A DNA stretch of 64,000 bases from Ypsolopha sequella (Eukaryota > Arthropoda > Insecta > Lepidoptera > Ypsolophidae), in assembly GCA_934047225.1 (NCBI GenBank), contig CAKOHE010000018.1:310001-374000 (forward strand), in the 5' to 3' direction. Shown here in pieces: positions 30,971-39,913 of this stretch. Under the pieces are notes generated by a model. That model had not been told where the DNA came from and did no database searches. It saw only the letters and a list, made by a program, of their open reading frames with translations. The first letter of the stretch is position 1. The number at the start of each line of letters is the position of its first letter. A program made the position numbers and the translations under genes.

Positions 30971-31154
30971 TGTTCGCGCCTACGACTCACATAACCGGTC
31001 GTCGGAGCCCGCGGGTGCGGGGGTCGGGGGGAATCAGCGAGCCAGCTCGACACACTCAAAAGGAAAATTGAACTGACACCACGCATTACTGTTTATTTAT
31101 ATTAAATCCCTTCTTTGCTAGTTACGTTCTTTACTTTATGATCCTGCGGGAACA
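30971..31154 (+). repeat. 5' LTR of the BEL/Pao element
   Basis: 184 bp, TGTTCG...GGAACA, no difference found against the 3' copy. It should hold the promoter and polyadenylation site of the element; no strong TATA box stands out. Confidence 0.95.
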
Positions 31155-31159
31155 TAAAT

Positions 31160-31175
31160 TGGCGACCGTGAAAGG
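31160..31175 (+). promoter_or_regulatory. Primer binding site
   Basis: TGGCGACCGTGAAAGG begins five bases after the 5' LTR, where the tRNA primer of an LTR element anneals (TGG start complements the tRNA CCA end). The tRNA species was not determined. Confidence 0.75.
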
Positions 31176-32266
31176 ACCGAGTCGCTCACCTCTCGCTCCA
31201 GAAGATTTTAGAAGAAATTACGCATCAATTTGTCGGCGTAGGCGCACCTTTGTTCACCGCCATCTTTAACGCAACACCACAGCAAGAAGCGTTCAAGTGC
31301 CAACGAAGATTAATCACGAAAAACGTTACTCGTCGGATTGTCCAGCGAAGTCGACCTTCGGAATATCTTCGTGCAAAGATAGATGACGAAAGTCAACAAC
31401 GTCATAAAGGATACGCAGTGGATGGATACCTAGTGGCGGTTTGTGAGTGGTGTGTGACGGTGATACAAAGCTTCATTTTGCCTGCGCTTCATCCTCATCG
31501 TACCAAGGAACGTGCCGTGAGCCCAGTCCTTTATTTTATTACCTATTAATTTGTGCCGATAGCGGGGGTGTCTTTTCTTGTGTCAATTGCGTGTCCTAAT
31601 CCTATTTCTTTTAGCCAGCCACTGCATGCCTGAGCACAGTGCTTCCTCTGGCCCTTCTATATATAAATAGGTACTACATAAATTTATCTACCTACTTATT
31701 ACCAACCAATCAACTCATCTATAGCACAATTGCATTTTTTCATGCTTTCTTTCTTTGACAGTTGAATCATATAGTTGTGTACATATACTTACCTACCTAA
31801 ATACCAACTTGCATTCTTTCGCCGACATAATTATCTATATGCCTAGCCGCTACGTTTAGCCAGCTTATTCAAACATTCCGACCAAACTACATATATATTT
31901 TCTGCCTACGCATCATTACTATGTAATAAACGCAATACCATATAAGCTAAAAAAATACAACAGGAATTCAATCCATATAATTTATAACATAACATAATAT
32001 TTAGCAAAATAATTTTGTGCATTCCAGCGTTCACTAGCTGCATCGTCCGGTTTTGGACCGAACTCTGCCGCCGCGGCTGGGTGTCTCTTTGTTTACAACC
32101 TGTTCAACTTTGTGACAAACAAAACAAGCGTAAGCCATATTTCTTATCACTTATTTGCGGCAGTTATTTTTTGCGTGATTCATCTTTAGTCGTGTTGTTT
32201 ATTGACCTAAATACATTGTTGGAATTCAGTATTGTATTGTTGTTTTAAAGGAAAGTTTATTACAAA
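31176..32266 (+). other. Untranslated leader of the BEL/Pao element
   Basis: A 1.1-kb leader between the PBS and gag. A 99-residue open frame (31250-31549) has no recognisable domain, and I do not call it a gene. Probably contains packaging signals. Confidence 0.5.
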
Positions 32267-34030
32267 ATGACTAACGGAACCAGCGCGACAGATAAACAAA
32301 CCTCTTCTTCTCCAGTTCTTACAAATACTACACTAGCCGATCTTAAGGCAAGGCGTAGTTCTATAAAAGGTCAAATAACTAAATTCGCTAATTACTTAAG
32401 CACACTTGAAGAAGATGAATCACTTTCTTCAATAACATTTAACGAGTTATCTTTGAAATTAAATAAAATGAAAGATTTATACAAAAGGTTTGATGAGTTG
32501 CAATCTGAGATAGAGGTTCTTAATTCTCATTGTCTAGACACTGAGCTCGCAGAACGGGATAATATTGAGCATTCTTTGTACTCGAATATAGCGGCTGCCC
32601 AAGATAAGCTTGACGAAGCTTCTAGGTCCAAGCTTGGCTTAAATGAATCTATCATTCAGCATGCCTGTCAGCATGATCGACATGACAATTCAATGGGCTT
32701 TCAGCTACCGTTAATAAAAATATCCAAGTATGATGGTGCTTACTACAAATGGATGGAGTTCCGCGATACATTCGAATCCCTAATTCATAAAAATGATAGA
32801 ATAAAATCAATTCATAAGTTTCATTACTTAAATTCATATCTGGAGGGCGAGGCAGCGCGCGTTATATCAAATTTAGAGGTCTCTGAAGCCAACTATTCTG
32901 AAGCCTGGAGTCTATTATGTAACAGATATAATAATAAGCGTCAGCTTATCAACAATCACCTAAATTCCCTTTTCAGTACCGAGCCCCTCCAACGTGAATC
33001 TGATAAGGCTCTGAGGTTTCTAAGTGATCATGTAACAAAAAACCTAAGAGCACTTAAGAACCTTGGACAGCCCACTGAACACTGGGACACAGTTATCATA
33101 CATATAATGACAACAAAACTTGATCAAGTCACAGGTATAAAATGGGAAGAGTATCGTAATGATCTCGACGAGTTACCAAACTTAGAGAACTTCAAAAAGT
33201 TTCTCAACAATCGAGCTGACGTCTTAGAGTCTGTTTATAGGTCCAAAAGGGACAAACAATCATCTGTGCCCGTTGTGCAAACAAATAAACAAGCAAGTGG
33301 GTCAAAACCAATTAAATTTACCAAATCGTTCATGATTTCAGCACAACAATCCAACCCTCGCCCGTGCGTCTTTTGCCAAGGCAAGCATCGCGCGCATGAA
33401 TGCAACGTACTCAAGTCTCTTGACGAGGATCACAGATGGGCGCAGGTCAACAAGCTGAACCTGTGCCACAACTGCTTGAGATCCGACCATGATACGCGTC
33501 GATGCAGGCTTGGAGGTTGTCGTGTATGTAAGGGGCGACACAACACACTACTACACAAACAAGTTGACTCATCTTCCTCACCTTTAACTTCTAACACAGA
33601 AACCAACAACATTAATAATGGTGGCTCCAACTCTTCTATTTCTATGTCAGTAATTTCTACTAATGAGGTGCTATTATCTACTGCATTAATAGAGATCATC
33701 AATCCCAATAATAATAAAACAGAAACCGTTAAGGCCCTTCTGGACTGTGCTAGCCAGTCTTCTTTTATGAGCAGCAGTTTAAAGCGTCGCTTGGAGCTAC
33801 CTTCTGAGCAACTCAATGCAACTAGCATCTTAGGAATAGGCAATACTTCTCTAAAAGTAGCCCCCGAGCGTTGCTATGCTCAAATAAGGTCAATGAATAC
33901 ATCATTTACTACTAATCTTCAATTTTTAGTACTGCCACAAATTACAGATCAACTGCCCAAGCGATATGTTGATATAAAGCATCTTAAGCTACCTTCATCT
34001 TTAACCTTAGCTGATCCAAGCAACGTTTAA
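32267..34030 (+). CDS. gag: Gag and protease region, BEL/Pao
   Basis: Starts at ATG 32267 (MTNGTSATDK). Residues ~1-125 are helical and charged (coiled-coil-like). A DUF1759-type capsid region follows (LPLIKISKYDGAYYKWMEFR, FHYLNSYLEGEAARVI, EAWSLLCNRYNNKRQLI). Then come Cys/His knuckles (CVFCQGKHRAHEC, CHNCLRSDHDTRRC, CRVCKGRHNTLLH), then the aspartic protease start ALLDCASQSSF. Most family members have a D-S/T-G-type triad, so D-C-A is unusual. The frame ends at TAA 34028-34030 where the polyprotein would normally continue: the conserved FNQPSQIDVLLGADIFW lies in the next frame. In intact elements gag and pol are one polyprotein, so this looks like a small indel. Confidence 0.92.
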   Translation: MTNGTSATDKQTSSSPVLTNTTLADLKARRSSIKGQITKFANYLSTLEEDESLSSITFNELSLKLNKMKDLYKRFDELQSEIEVLNSHCLDTELAERDNIEHSLYSNIAAAQDKLDEASRSKLGLNESIIQHACQHDRHDNSMGFQLPLIKISKYDGAYYKWMEFRDTFESLIHKNDRIKSIHKFHYLNSYLEGEAARVISNLEVSEANYSEAWSLLCNRYNNKRQLINNHLNSLFSTEPLQRESDKALRFLSDHVTKNLRALKNLGQPTEHWDTVIIHIMTTKLDQVTGIKWEEYRNDLDELPNLENFKKFLNNRADVLESVYRSKRDKQSSVPVVQTNKQASGSKPIKFTKSFMISAQQSNPRPCVFCQGKHRAHECNVLKSLDEDHRWAQVNKLNLCHNCLRSDHDTRRCRLGGCRVCKGRHNTLLHKQVDSSSSPLTSNTETNNINNGGSNSSISMSVISTNEVLLSTALIEIINPNNNKTETVKALLDCASQSSFMSSSLKRRLELPSEQLNATSILGIGNTSLKVAPERCYAQIRSMNTSFTTNLQFLVLPQITDQLPKRYVDIKHLKLPSSLTLADPSNV

Positions 34031-37000
34031 CCAGCCGTCTCAGATTGACGTGTTGCTGGGAGCAGACATATTTTGGGAGCTTATAGGCCCAGAGCAGTTT
34101 TCGTTTGGCAAAAAACAGCCTATTCTGCAAGATTCTAAACTAGGGTGGATCATTGCTGGTTCTATCTCAAACAATCTCAAATCAAACGCAGATATGAAAT
34201 CTATACATTGCAATTTCACTATGACTGAAAAAATTGATCACCAACTTACTAAATTCTGGGAGCTTGAAAGCTTCCCATCTTGTGAAAGCTCAGAAAGCTC
34301 CAGTCAAAATGAATGTGAACAACATTTCATACAAAATACTACTCGTCTTGAAGATGGTAGGTTCTGTGTATGGCTCCCCCTAAAGGGCACAGCTGATTGT
34401 CTGGGAGACTCCTTCTACATAGCAAAAAAACGCTTTCTTAGCTTAGAAAAACGTTTTGAACGGCAGCCCCCTCTTAAAGAACAATATACCCAGTTCATAA
34501 ACGAATACGAAGAGCTGGGACATCTGTCCGAGGCTAAATCACTAACAAGGCCCAACTATCTTCCTCATCATGCTGTGTTAAAAGAAAACAGTGAGTCTTC
34601 AAAATGCCGCGTCGTGTTTGACGCCTCTGCCCCCACTTCTTCGGGGTACTCTGTCAATAATTTGCAGATGATTGGCCCGAACATCCAAGATTCCCTATTC
34701 AACATCTTGCTGCGTTTTCGAAATCACAAATACGTGCTATCGGGTGACATAGAAAAACAATACAGGCAAATTATTCTAAACGAGCTCGATCGCGAGCTAC
34801 AAGTTATTTTATGGCGCGAAAGTGAAAACCTGCCTATCCGTTCACTAATTTTACACACTGTTACCTATGGTTTTGCCAGCGCTAGTTTTCTAGCTGCTAG
34901 ATGCTTGTGGCAGCTTGGTGAAGAATGCAATGATTCGAGTATTAAAACAATCATACAGAATGACTTTTATTGCGATGACTGTCTTACTGGAGCTGACTCA
35001 GAGTCAGAACTTCTATCCATACAGCAATCTGTATCAAAATCTCTCAAGTCTGGATGTTTCAACTTGCGTAAATTCAGGTCTAACTCACAAGCACTCCTCA
35101 ATTCACAAACTACGAATATCAACACTCAAGATAATTTGGTTTTGAGTCAATCCTTTCAAACGCTTGGCCTAGGATGGAATCCAAATGTGGATTTATTGCA
35201 TTTCACCATTGACGTGAACAACAATTCCACTGAAAAGGCAACTAAACGTTCAATTCTCTCAACCACATTCAAAATTTTCGATCCTCTTGGCTTGCTCAGT
35301 CTATGTACAATCAAACCAAAAATCCTCATGCAAAAATTGTGGCAGGCTGAGGTAGGCTGGGATGAACAAGTACCTGTAGAGATTCAACGTTCTTGGTCTC
35401 GTTTCGTTAACAACGTACACGCTATAAGCTCTCTAAATATCCCGAGGAGAATTTCATGCGACTCTCCATGCAACATAGAGCTGCATTGCTTCTGCGATGC
35501 ATCTCAGCTTGCTTACGGGGCCTGTGTGTATGTAAAGTCCTTTTATGAAGCAAGTGAGCCCTCTATACACCTACTCTGTGCTAAAACCAGAGTCGCTCCA
35601 ACAAAGCCTACAACAATACCGCGCTTAGAACTTTGCGGTGCTCTTCTAGCAGCTCGGTTAGAATATGCAGTCCGAGCTGCCTTGAGGAAGCACATTACTC
35701 GCTCTATATTTTGGACCGACTCTAGCGTCGTTCTCGCATGGCTAAATTCCGATAATTCTAAATTAAAGGTTTTTGTGGCCAATAGAATAGCTGCTATCAA
35801 AGATATTACAGATTTTCGGTCCTGGCGTTATGTTCCAACTTCGCATAACCCAGCAGACCTTGCATCTCGAGGCGTAGATCCTCAGCACGTTCAGAAAGCA
35901 CAGCTATGGTGGCATGGACCTCAATTTCTTGTAGAGTCTGAATCAAATTGGCCTACTCTACACAGAGACATCCCTAGAGACTTACCTGAATTTAAAGTAC
36001 ACTCCACCACAATCGAAAACGTAGAATCTTCTTGTGTTTTAATACAATTTGAAAAATATTCTAGACTTACAACTTTACAACGAGCAGTTGCCTTCATTTA
36101 TCGCTTCATATACAACTGCCAAAACAAAAACAACAAGCTGACAGGTCCTCTGTCAAATAACGAGCTTGAGAAAGCTTTTCTCACTTTGGTAAAGATTTCC
36201 CAAGAAGAAACGTTCTCTAAAGAACTTAAGTTACTCAGAGGACAAAACAAATTGAGTCCAAAATGTCACATTCTTTCATTATCTCCGTTTGTTGACTCTA
36301 AAGGTCTCTTGAGAGTGGGGGGGAGGCTTAGTCAATCCGACTACGACTACAATAAAAAGCATCCTTTATTACTAAGCTCTAAACACCCATTCACGAAACT
36401 CATCTTCACACAGGAACACAGTCGCCTCTTACATGCAGGGCCTCAGCTCCTGCTCGCATCAGTCAGAGAAACTATATGGCCTATAGGTGGCAGAGACTTG
36501 GCACGACGTACGGCGCGTGGTTGCATTACATGTAGACGCGCTAGTGGTCAAACTCTTCGTAATATCATGGGTAACCTACCACCTGAACGTTTGAATCCAG
36601 ATTTCCCATTTTCTGCCTGTTCTGTTGACTTCGCGGGGCCGTTCATGATCACAGATCGTCGTGGCAGAGGCTGTAAGATTAGCAAATGCTACCTGTGTCT
36701 TTTTATATGTTTAAGGTTTAAATGTGTTCACTTAGAAGCTGTAAGTGAGCTGTCAAAGGATTCCTTCATTTTGTCGCTGCGCAGATTCATATCTCGGAGA
36801 GGAAAGCCTTATGAGTTGTTTTGCGATAACGGACGCAACTTTGTAGCTGCTGCTAAAGATATCAAAGAATTCCTTAAGCTCAATAAGAACTCTATCACAG
36901 AATTTGCAGCTGATCAACACATTACATTTAAATTTTCCCCGGCTTACGCTTGTAACTTCAACGGTTATGTAGAGGCAGGTATCAAGTCGGCAAAATTCCA

Positions 37001-37508
37001 TATCAAACGTATTCTCGGAAACACGCATTTGACATATGAGGAGCTGTCTTCGCTGTTTGCTCAGGTTGAAGCCATCCTTAACAGTCGACCTCTATGTCCT
37101 CTATCCTCATCACCGGATGATTTTTCTCCACTCACGCCAGGGCACTTCCTTATCGGCCGTCCACTAATGTCATTACCAGCACCACTTTTAGAAGACGCAA
37201 ACCCAAATCGACTGGACCGATTCCAAAGAATAGAGCAAGCCAAACAGCATTTCTGGAGACGCTGGCAACAAGAATATATATCGGAGCTGCAACAACGTTC
37301 AAAATGGCGTACACGATATACAGACTTACAGTTAGGCGAGCTTGTCCTGGTGAAAGAAGAAAATCTACCACCTCTTTTCTGGCGCATGGGGCGCGTGACC
37401 AAATTATACCCAGGCGACGATGGAGTGCCTAGAGTCGCAGATATTCTTACCAGCAAGGGAACCAAAAGACGGGCTCTCTGCAAGATCTGTCCTCTCACAT
37501 CATCATAG
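34023..37508 (+). CDS. pol: Pol: RT-RNase H-integrase, BEL/Pao
   Basis: The homologous frame is open from about 34023 (TFNQPSQIDVLLGADIF). Reverse transcriptase: CRVVFDASA, LSGDIEKQYRQI, TYGFASASF and the active site FYCDD (YCDD at 34968-34979). RNase H: CFCDASQLAYGACVY, TIPRLELCGA, FWTDSSVVLAWL. Integrase: an HHCC-type zinc region (HAGPQLLLASVRETIWPIGG ... CITCRRA) and catalytic Asp/Asp/Glu at SVDFAGPF, FCDNGRNF and GYVEAGIKSAK; a C-terminal DNA-binding tail (LVLVKEENLPPLFWRMGRV). The stop is at 37506-37508, 36 bp before the 3' LTR. Makes and integrates cDNA. No internal stops; only the junction with gag is out of frame. Confidence 0.94.
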   Translation, partial: TFNQPSQIDVLLGADIFWELIGPEQFSFGKKQPILQDSKLGWIIAGSISNNLKSNADMKSIHCNFTMTEKIDHQLTKFWELESFPSCESSESSSQNECEQHFIQNTTRLEDGRFCVWLPLKGTADCLGDSFYIAKKRFLSLEKRFERQPPLKEQYTQFINEYEELGHLSEAKSLTRPNYLPHHAVLKENSESSKCRVVFDASAPTSSGYSVNNLQMIGPNIQDSLFNILLRFRNHKYVLSGDIEKQYRQIILNELDRELQVILWRESENLPIRSLILHTVTYGFASASFLAARCLWQLGEECNDSSIKTIIQNDFYCDDCLTGADSESELLSIQQSVSKSLKSGCFNLRKFRSNSQALLNSQTTNINTQDNLVLSQSFQTLGLGWNPNVDLLHFTIDVNNNSTEKATKRSILSTTFKIFDPLGLLSLCTIKPKILMQKLWQAEVGWDEQVPVEIQRSWSRFVNNVHAISSLNIPRRISCDSPCNIELHCFCDASQLAYGACVYVKSFYEASEPSIHLLCAKTRVAPTKPTTIPRLELCGALLAARLEYAVRAALRKHITRSIFWTDSSVVLAWLNSDNSKLKVFVANRIAAIKDITDFRSWRYVPTSHNPADLASRGVDPQHVQKAQLWWHGPQFLVESESNWPTLHRDIPRDLPEFKVHSTTIENVESSCVLIQFEKYSRLTTLQRAVAFIYRFIYNCQNKNNKLTGPLSNNELEKAFLTLVKISQEETFSKELKLLRGQNKLSPKCHILSLSPFVDSKGLLRVGGRLSQSDYDYNKKHPLLLSSKHPFTKLIFTQEHSRLLHAGPQLLLASVRETIWPIGGRDLARRTARGCITCRRASGQTLRNIMGNLPPERLNPDFPFSACSVDFAGPFMITDRRGRGCKISKCYLCLFICLRFKCVHLEAVSELSKDSFILSLRRFISRRGKPYELFCDNGRNFVAAAKDIKEFLKLNKNSITEFAADQHITFKFSPAYACNFNGYVEAGIKSAKFHIKRILGNTHLTYEELSSLFAQVEAILNSRPLCPLSSSPDDFSPLTPGHFLIGRPLMSLPAPLLEDANPNRLDRFQRIEQAKQHFWRRWQQEYISELQQRSKWRTRYTDLQLGELVLVKEENLPPLFWRMGRVTKLYPGDDGVPRVADILTSKGTKRRALCKICPLTSS

Positions 37509-37535
37509 TTACTTTGAAAGCTGAGCCTTCAAGGG

Positions 37536-37544
37536 CCCGGAGGA
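37536..37544 (+). promoter_or_regulatory. Polypurine tract (probable)
   Basis: A short purine-rich run (CCCGGAGGA) immediately before the 3' LTR, where plus-strand priming occurs. Confidence 0.5.
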
Positions 37545-37728
37545 TGTTCGCGCCTACGACTCACATAACCGGTCGTCGGAGCCCGCGGGTGCGGGGGTCG
37601 GGGGGAATCAGCGAGCCAGCTCGACACACTCAAAAGGAAAATTGAACTGACACCACGCATTACTGTTTATTTATATTAAATCCCTTCTTTGCTAGTTACG
37701 TTCTTTACTTTATGATCCTGCGGGAACA
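37545..37728 (+). repeat. 3' LTR of the BEL/Pao element
   Basis: 184 bp, same sequence as the 5' LTR by eye, followed by the target duplication ATGTG. Confidence 0.95.
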
Positions 37729-37910
37729 ATGTGCGAATTGCAAATCGCTGACATTTCGTTTCAGGTTAGTATTTTGGAAGGAAACATATTCATGAACCTA
37801 TAAAAATACTGTCTTAATCAGAATAACAGCATAATTTGGTTGAAATATGCTCGAATTGCAAATGATTTTTGTATTACGTTTGTATGGCCAATTAACTTTG
37901 CACCGGCCTC

Positions 37911-39913
37911 TTAAGCATGTTGTCTATCCACCCGCGTAGTGTTGGTTCGACGTCATATTTAATGAGAGCCTGGCTGATGTTTGTAAATTTAGTTTTGTCA
38001 AAGGCGCCCTCGATATCGATAAAGGCCCCTAAGGTTGATTCCTTCGTATTTAGAGCGCTCTCAATTTTTCTCACTACGCTATGCAGAGCCGACTCTGTTG
38101 ATTTACCCGAACTGTAGGCATGTTGATTCGGGTGTAGCGGTTTCTTCTTTAAAGCTCCGTCTCTGATATGCCTGTCGCATAGCCTTTCCAGGGTCTTAAG
38201 AAGGAAGGATGTGAGACTAATGGGTCTAAAGGATTTCGCAACAGTGTAGTCACTTCTACCCGGTTTAGGCAAAAATATAACTTTGACTTCCCTCCCGTCA
38301 CACGGTATGTAGCCGTGTGCCAGACATGCTTTTAAGATGTCTGTCAGCGGTTCTGCTAGGTAGTCGATTCCCCATCTCAGAAGAGCGGGGAATATGCCAT
38401 CCAGCCCCGCCGATTTAAACGGTAGGAAGCTGTTAACGGCCCAGGTGGTCTTGTCAATATCGACCACATTCTCGGCCGCTTTCTAGTCCTGCTCAGTTGG
38501 AGTTCTGCTCGTTGTTTCTCCCCAGGTACAATCGTCTGAAATGCTGCAACCTGGGAAGTGTGTCTGGAGTAGTACTTCACAGGTCTCATTGTCTGTGTTG
38601 GTATAGTTATTATCCTGTTTCTTAAGCGAGCCTAGGTTGCGATCTTGGTCACTTGATAGGACCTTACGTATCCTGGCAGCTTCATTGTTTGATTCAATGT
38701 TCTCACAGAAACGGCGCCAGGATTCGCATCTCCTAATCCTGATGCGCTTTTTGTAGAATGATTGGGCCTCTTTGTACTTCTCCCAATCTTCCTCGTTTCT
38801 GGTGTTCATGGCTCTGTTGAATAAACGTCTCGACTTATGCCGGAGCCGTTCGAGTTCAGGTCCCCACCAGTGACATTTTGAGTTTTTGGAGGATTGCGTC
38901 ACTAGTGGGCAAGCCTTCTGGTAGCATGTGTTAATACTGTTTGTTAGTGTTTTGACATTGGCTTCAATGTTGCTAGCTTTTGTCCTCATATCCTGAAAGT
39001 TAATCTTCTGCAGTTCTTCTTTCAGAAGACCCTTATACCTTGCGATGTCCGTTTTCCTCGGGTTACGTCTAGGTAGTGGTCTCTCTATGTGGACACCTAA
39101 TCTGTAGCAGATTCGCCTGTGGTCCGAGAAAGAGGGCTCCTCGGACACGTGCCAATCCGTGACCAGTTTTGAAGCTGTCTCCGTAGCTAAGGTGATATCT
39201 ACTATTGTTTGAAATCTGGAGGTAACGAAAGTTGGTTCACAGCCCTTGTTGAGGACTGTTAGGTTCGTTGAGAAAAGATAAGATACTAGGTCTTCACCTC
39301 TCTTGTTAGGAGTCTCGCTGCCCCAAATGGGGTGGTGACAGTTGGAGTCTGCTGACACGATTAGGTCCAGGCCACTTTGCTCGCAGTGCTGTATCAAGTC
39401 CGCCAGCTCCCTAGTGGGCACCTCCTCATCACCAGGAAGGTAGGCAGACGCCAGCACCACAGTAGCGTCGCCTCCCCCACAGGCCTGAACTTTGAGCCTG
39501 ACTGTCGTCAGATCCCTGGAACAAAACTGTGTTAGAGGCACGGCATTCAAGTGGCGCGGGACGTAAATACATGTCCGTGGGCTTTGCACGGAGGTATTTA
39601 AAAATAGCTTACCTCCTATGTTGCCCAGGCCGCATATTCTGTCCGCCCTGATCCAAGGCTCTTGGATCGGGGCGATAGTTTGTTTGTTAGCCTCCAGCAC
39701 ACGGCGCAGCGTGGCCACTGCCACCTGCTTGTGCTGGAGGTTAGTTTGAATAACGTTCGTCGGAGGGACGGGCGGGAGAGGATAACAGAATTTCGCTATC
39801 AACTGAGTCCTCGTCCGTCTCTCCGACCACGCCAAATTTGTCCAGGGGGTCTCCAACGGAAGGTTGCAGCTCCACTTCCATCTTACCGCTGCTCTCCTCC
39901 GTCGGTTCTCCAC
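37911..39913 (-). pseudogene. LOA LINE ORF2, 5' part: endonuclease and RT N-terminus
   Basis: Minus-strand frame with an AP-type endonuclease: NVIQTNLQHKQ, APIQEPWI, VVLASAYLPGDE, VSADSNCHHPIWGS and the catalytic SFSDHRRI. A connector follows (CHWWGPELERLRHKSRRLF), then the reverse transcriptase start (PFKSAGLDGIFPALLRW, FLPKPGRSDY, GAFIDIEGAFDKTKF). One TAG at 38483-38485 interrupts the frame without shifting it. The true start is probably near 39760, overlapping the end of ORF1, since residues before NVIQTN do not look conserved. The frame runs on into the insertion after NMLK. Confidence 0.9.

Larger units (their letters stand above)
30971..37728 (+). mobile_element. BEL/Pao LTR retrotransposon, complete
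   Basis: A 6,758-bp element with 184-bp LTRs (30971-31154 and 37545-37728) that look identical base for base, TG...CA ends (TGTTCGCGCC / GCGGGAACA) and a 5-bp target duplication ATGTG (30966-30970, 37729-37733). Identical LTRs indicate a very recent insertion. Gag (32267) and pol (to 37508) are typical of BEL/Pao. A frame break at the gag-pol junction is the only obvious lesion. It sits inside the TTAA insertion. Confidence 0.96.
21889..37910. mobile_element. 16-kb TTAA-bounded insertion splitting the LOA LINE
   Basis: The sequence is flanked by TTAA (21885-21888 and 37911-37914). The flanks, joined at one TTAA, restore the LINE reading frame exactly as in copy 1. The ends form an imperfect inverted repeat: GAGTATGGCGCAAA on the left against GAGGCCGGTGCAAA on the right (10 of 14 match). 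TTAA duplication is the hallmark of piggyBac-type transposition. No piggyBac-type transposase is recognisable inside. Nested later insertions, including the 6.76-kb BEL/Pao element, account for much of the length; without that element and its duplication about 9.26 kb remain. It may be a non-autonomous giant element or a smaller one swollen by insertions. Confidence 0.7.

Noticed and set aside
31250..31549. A 99-residue gene in the retrotransposon leader
   Set aside because: No domain, composition unlike gag, and located where an untranslated leader is expected.
21889..37910. Helitron, Polinton or endogenous virus as the identity of the large insertion
   Set aside because: TTAA duplication excludes the Helitron and Polinton patterns, and no rolling-circle, polymerase B, capsid or packaging genes were seen.
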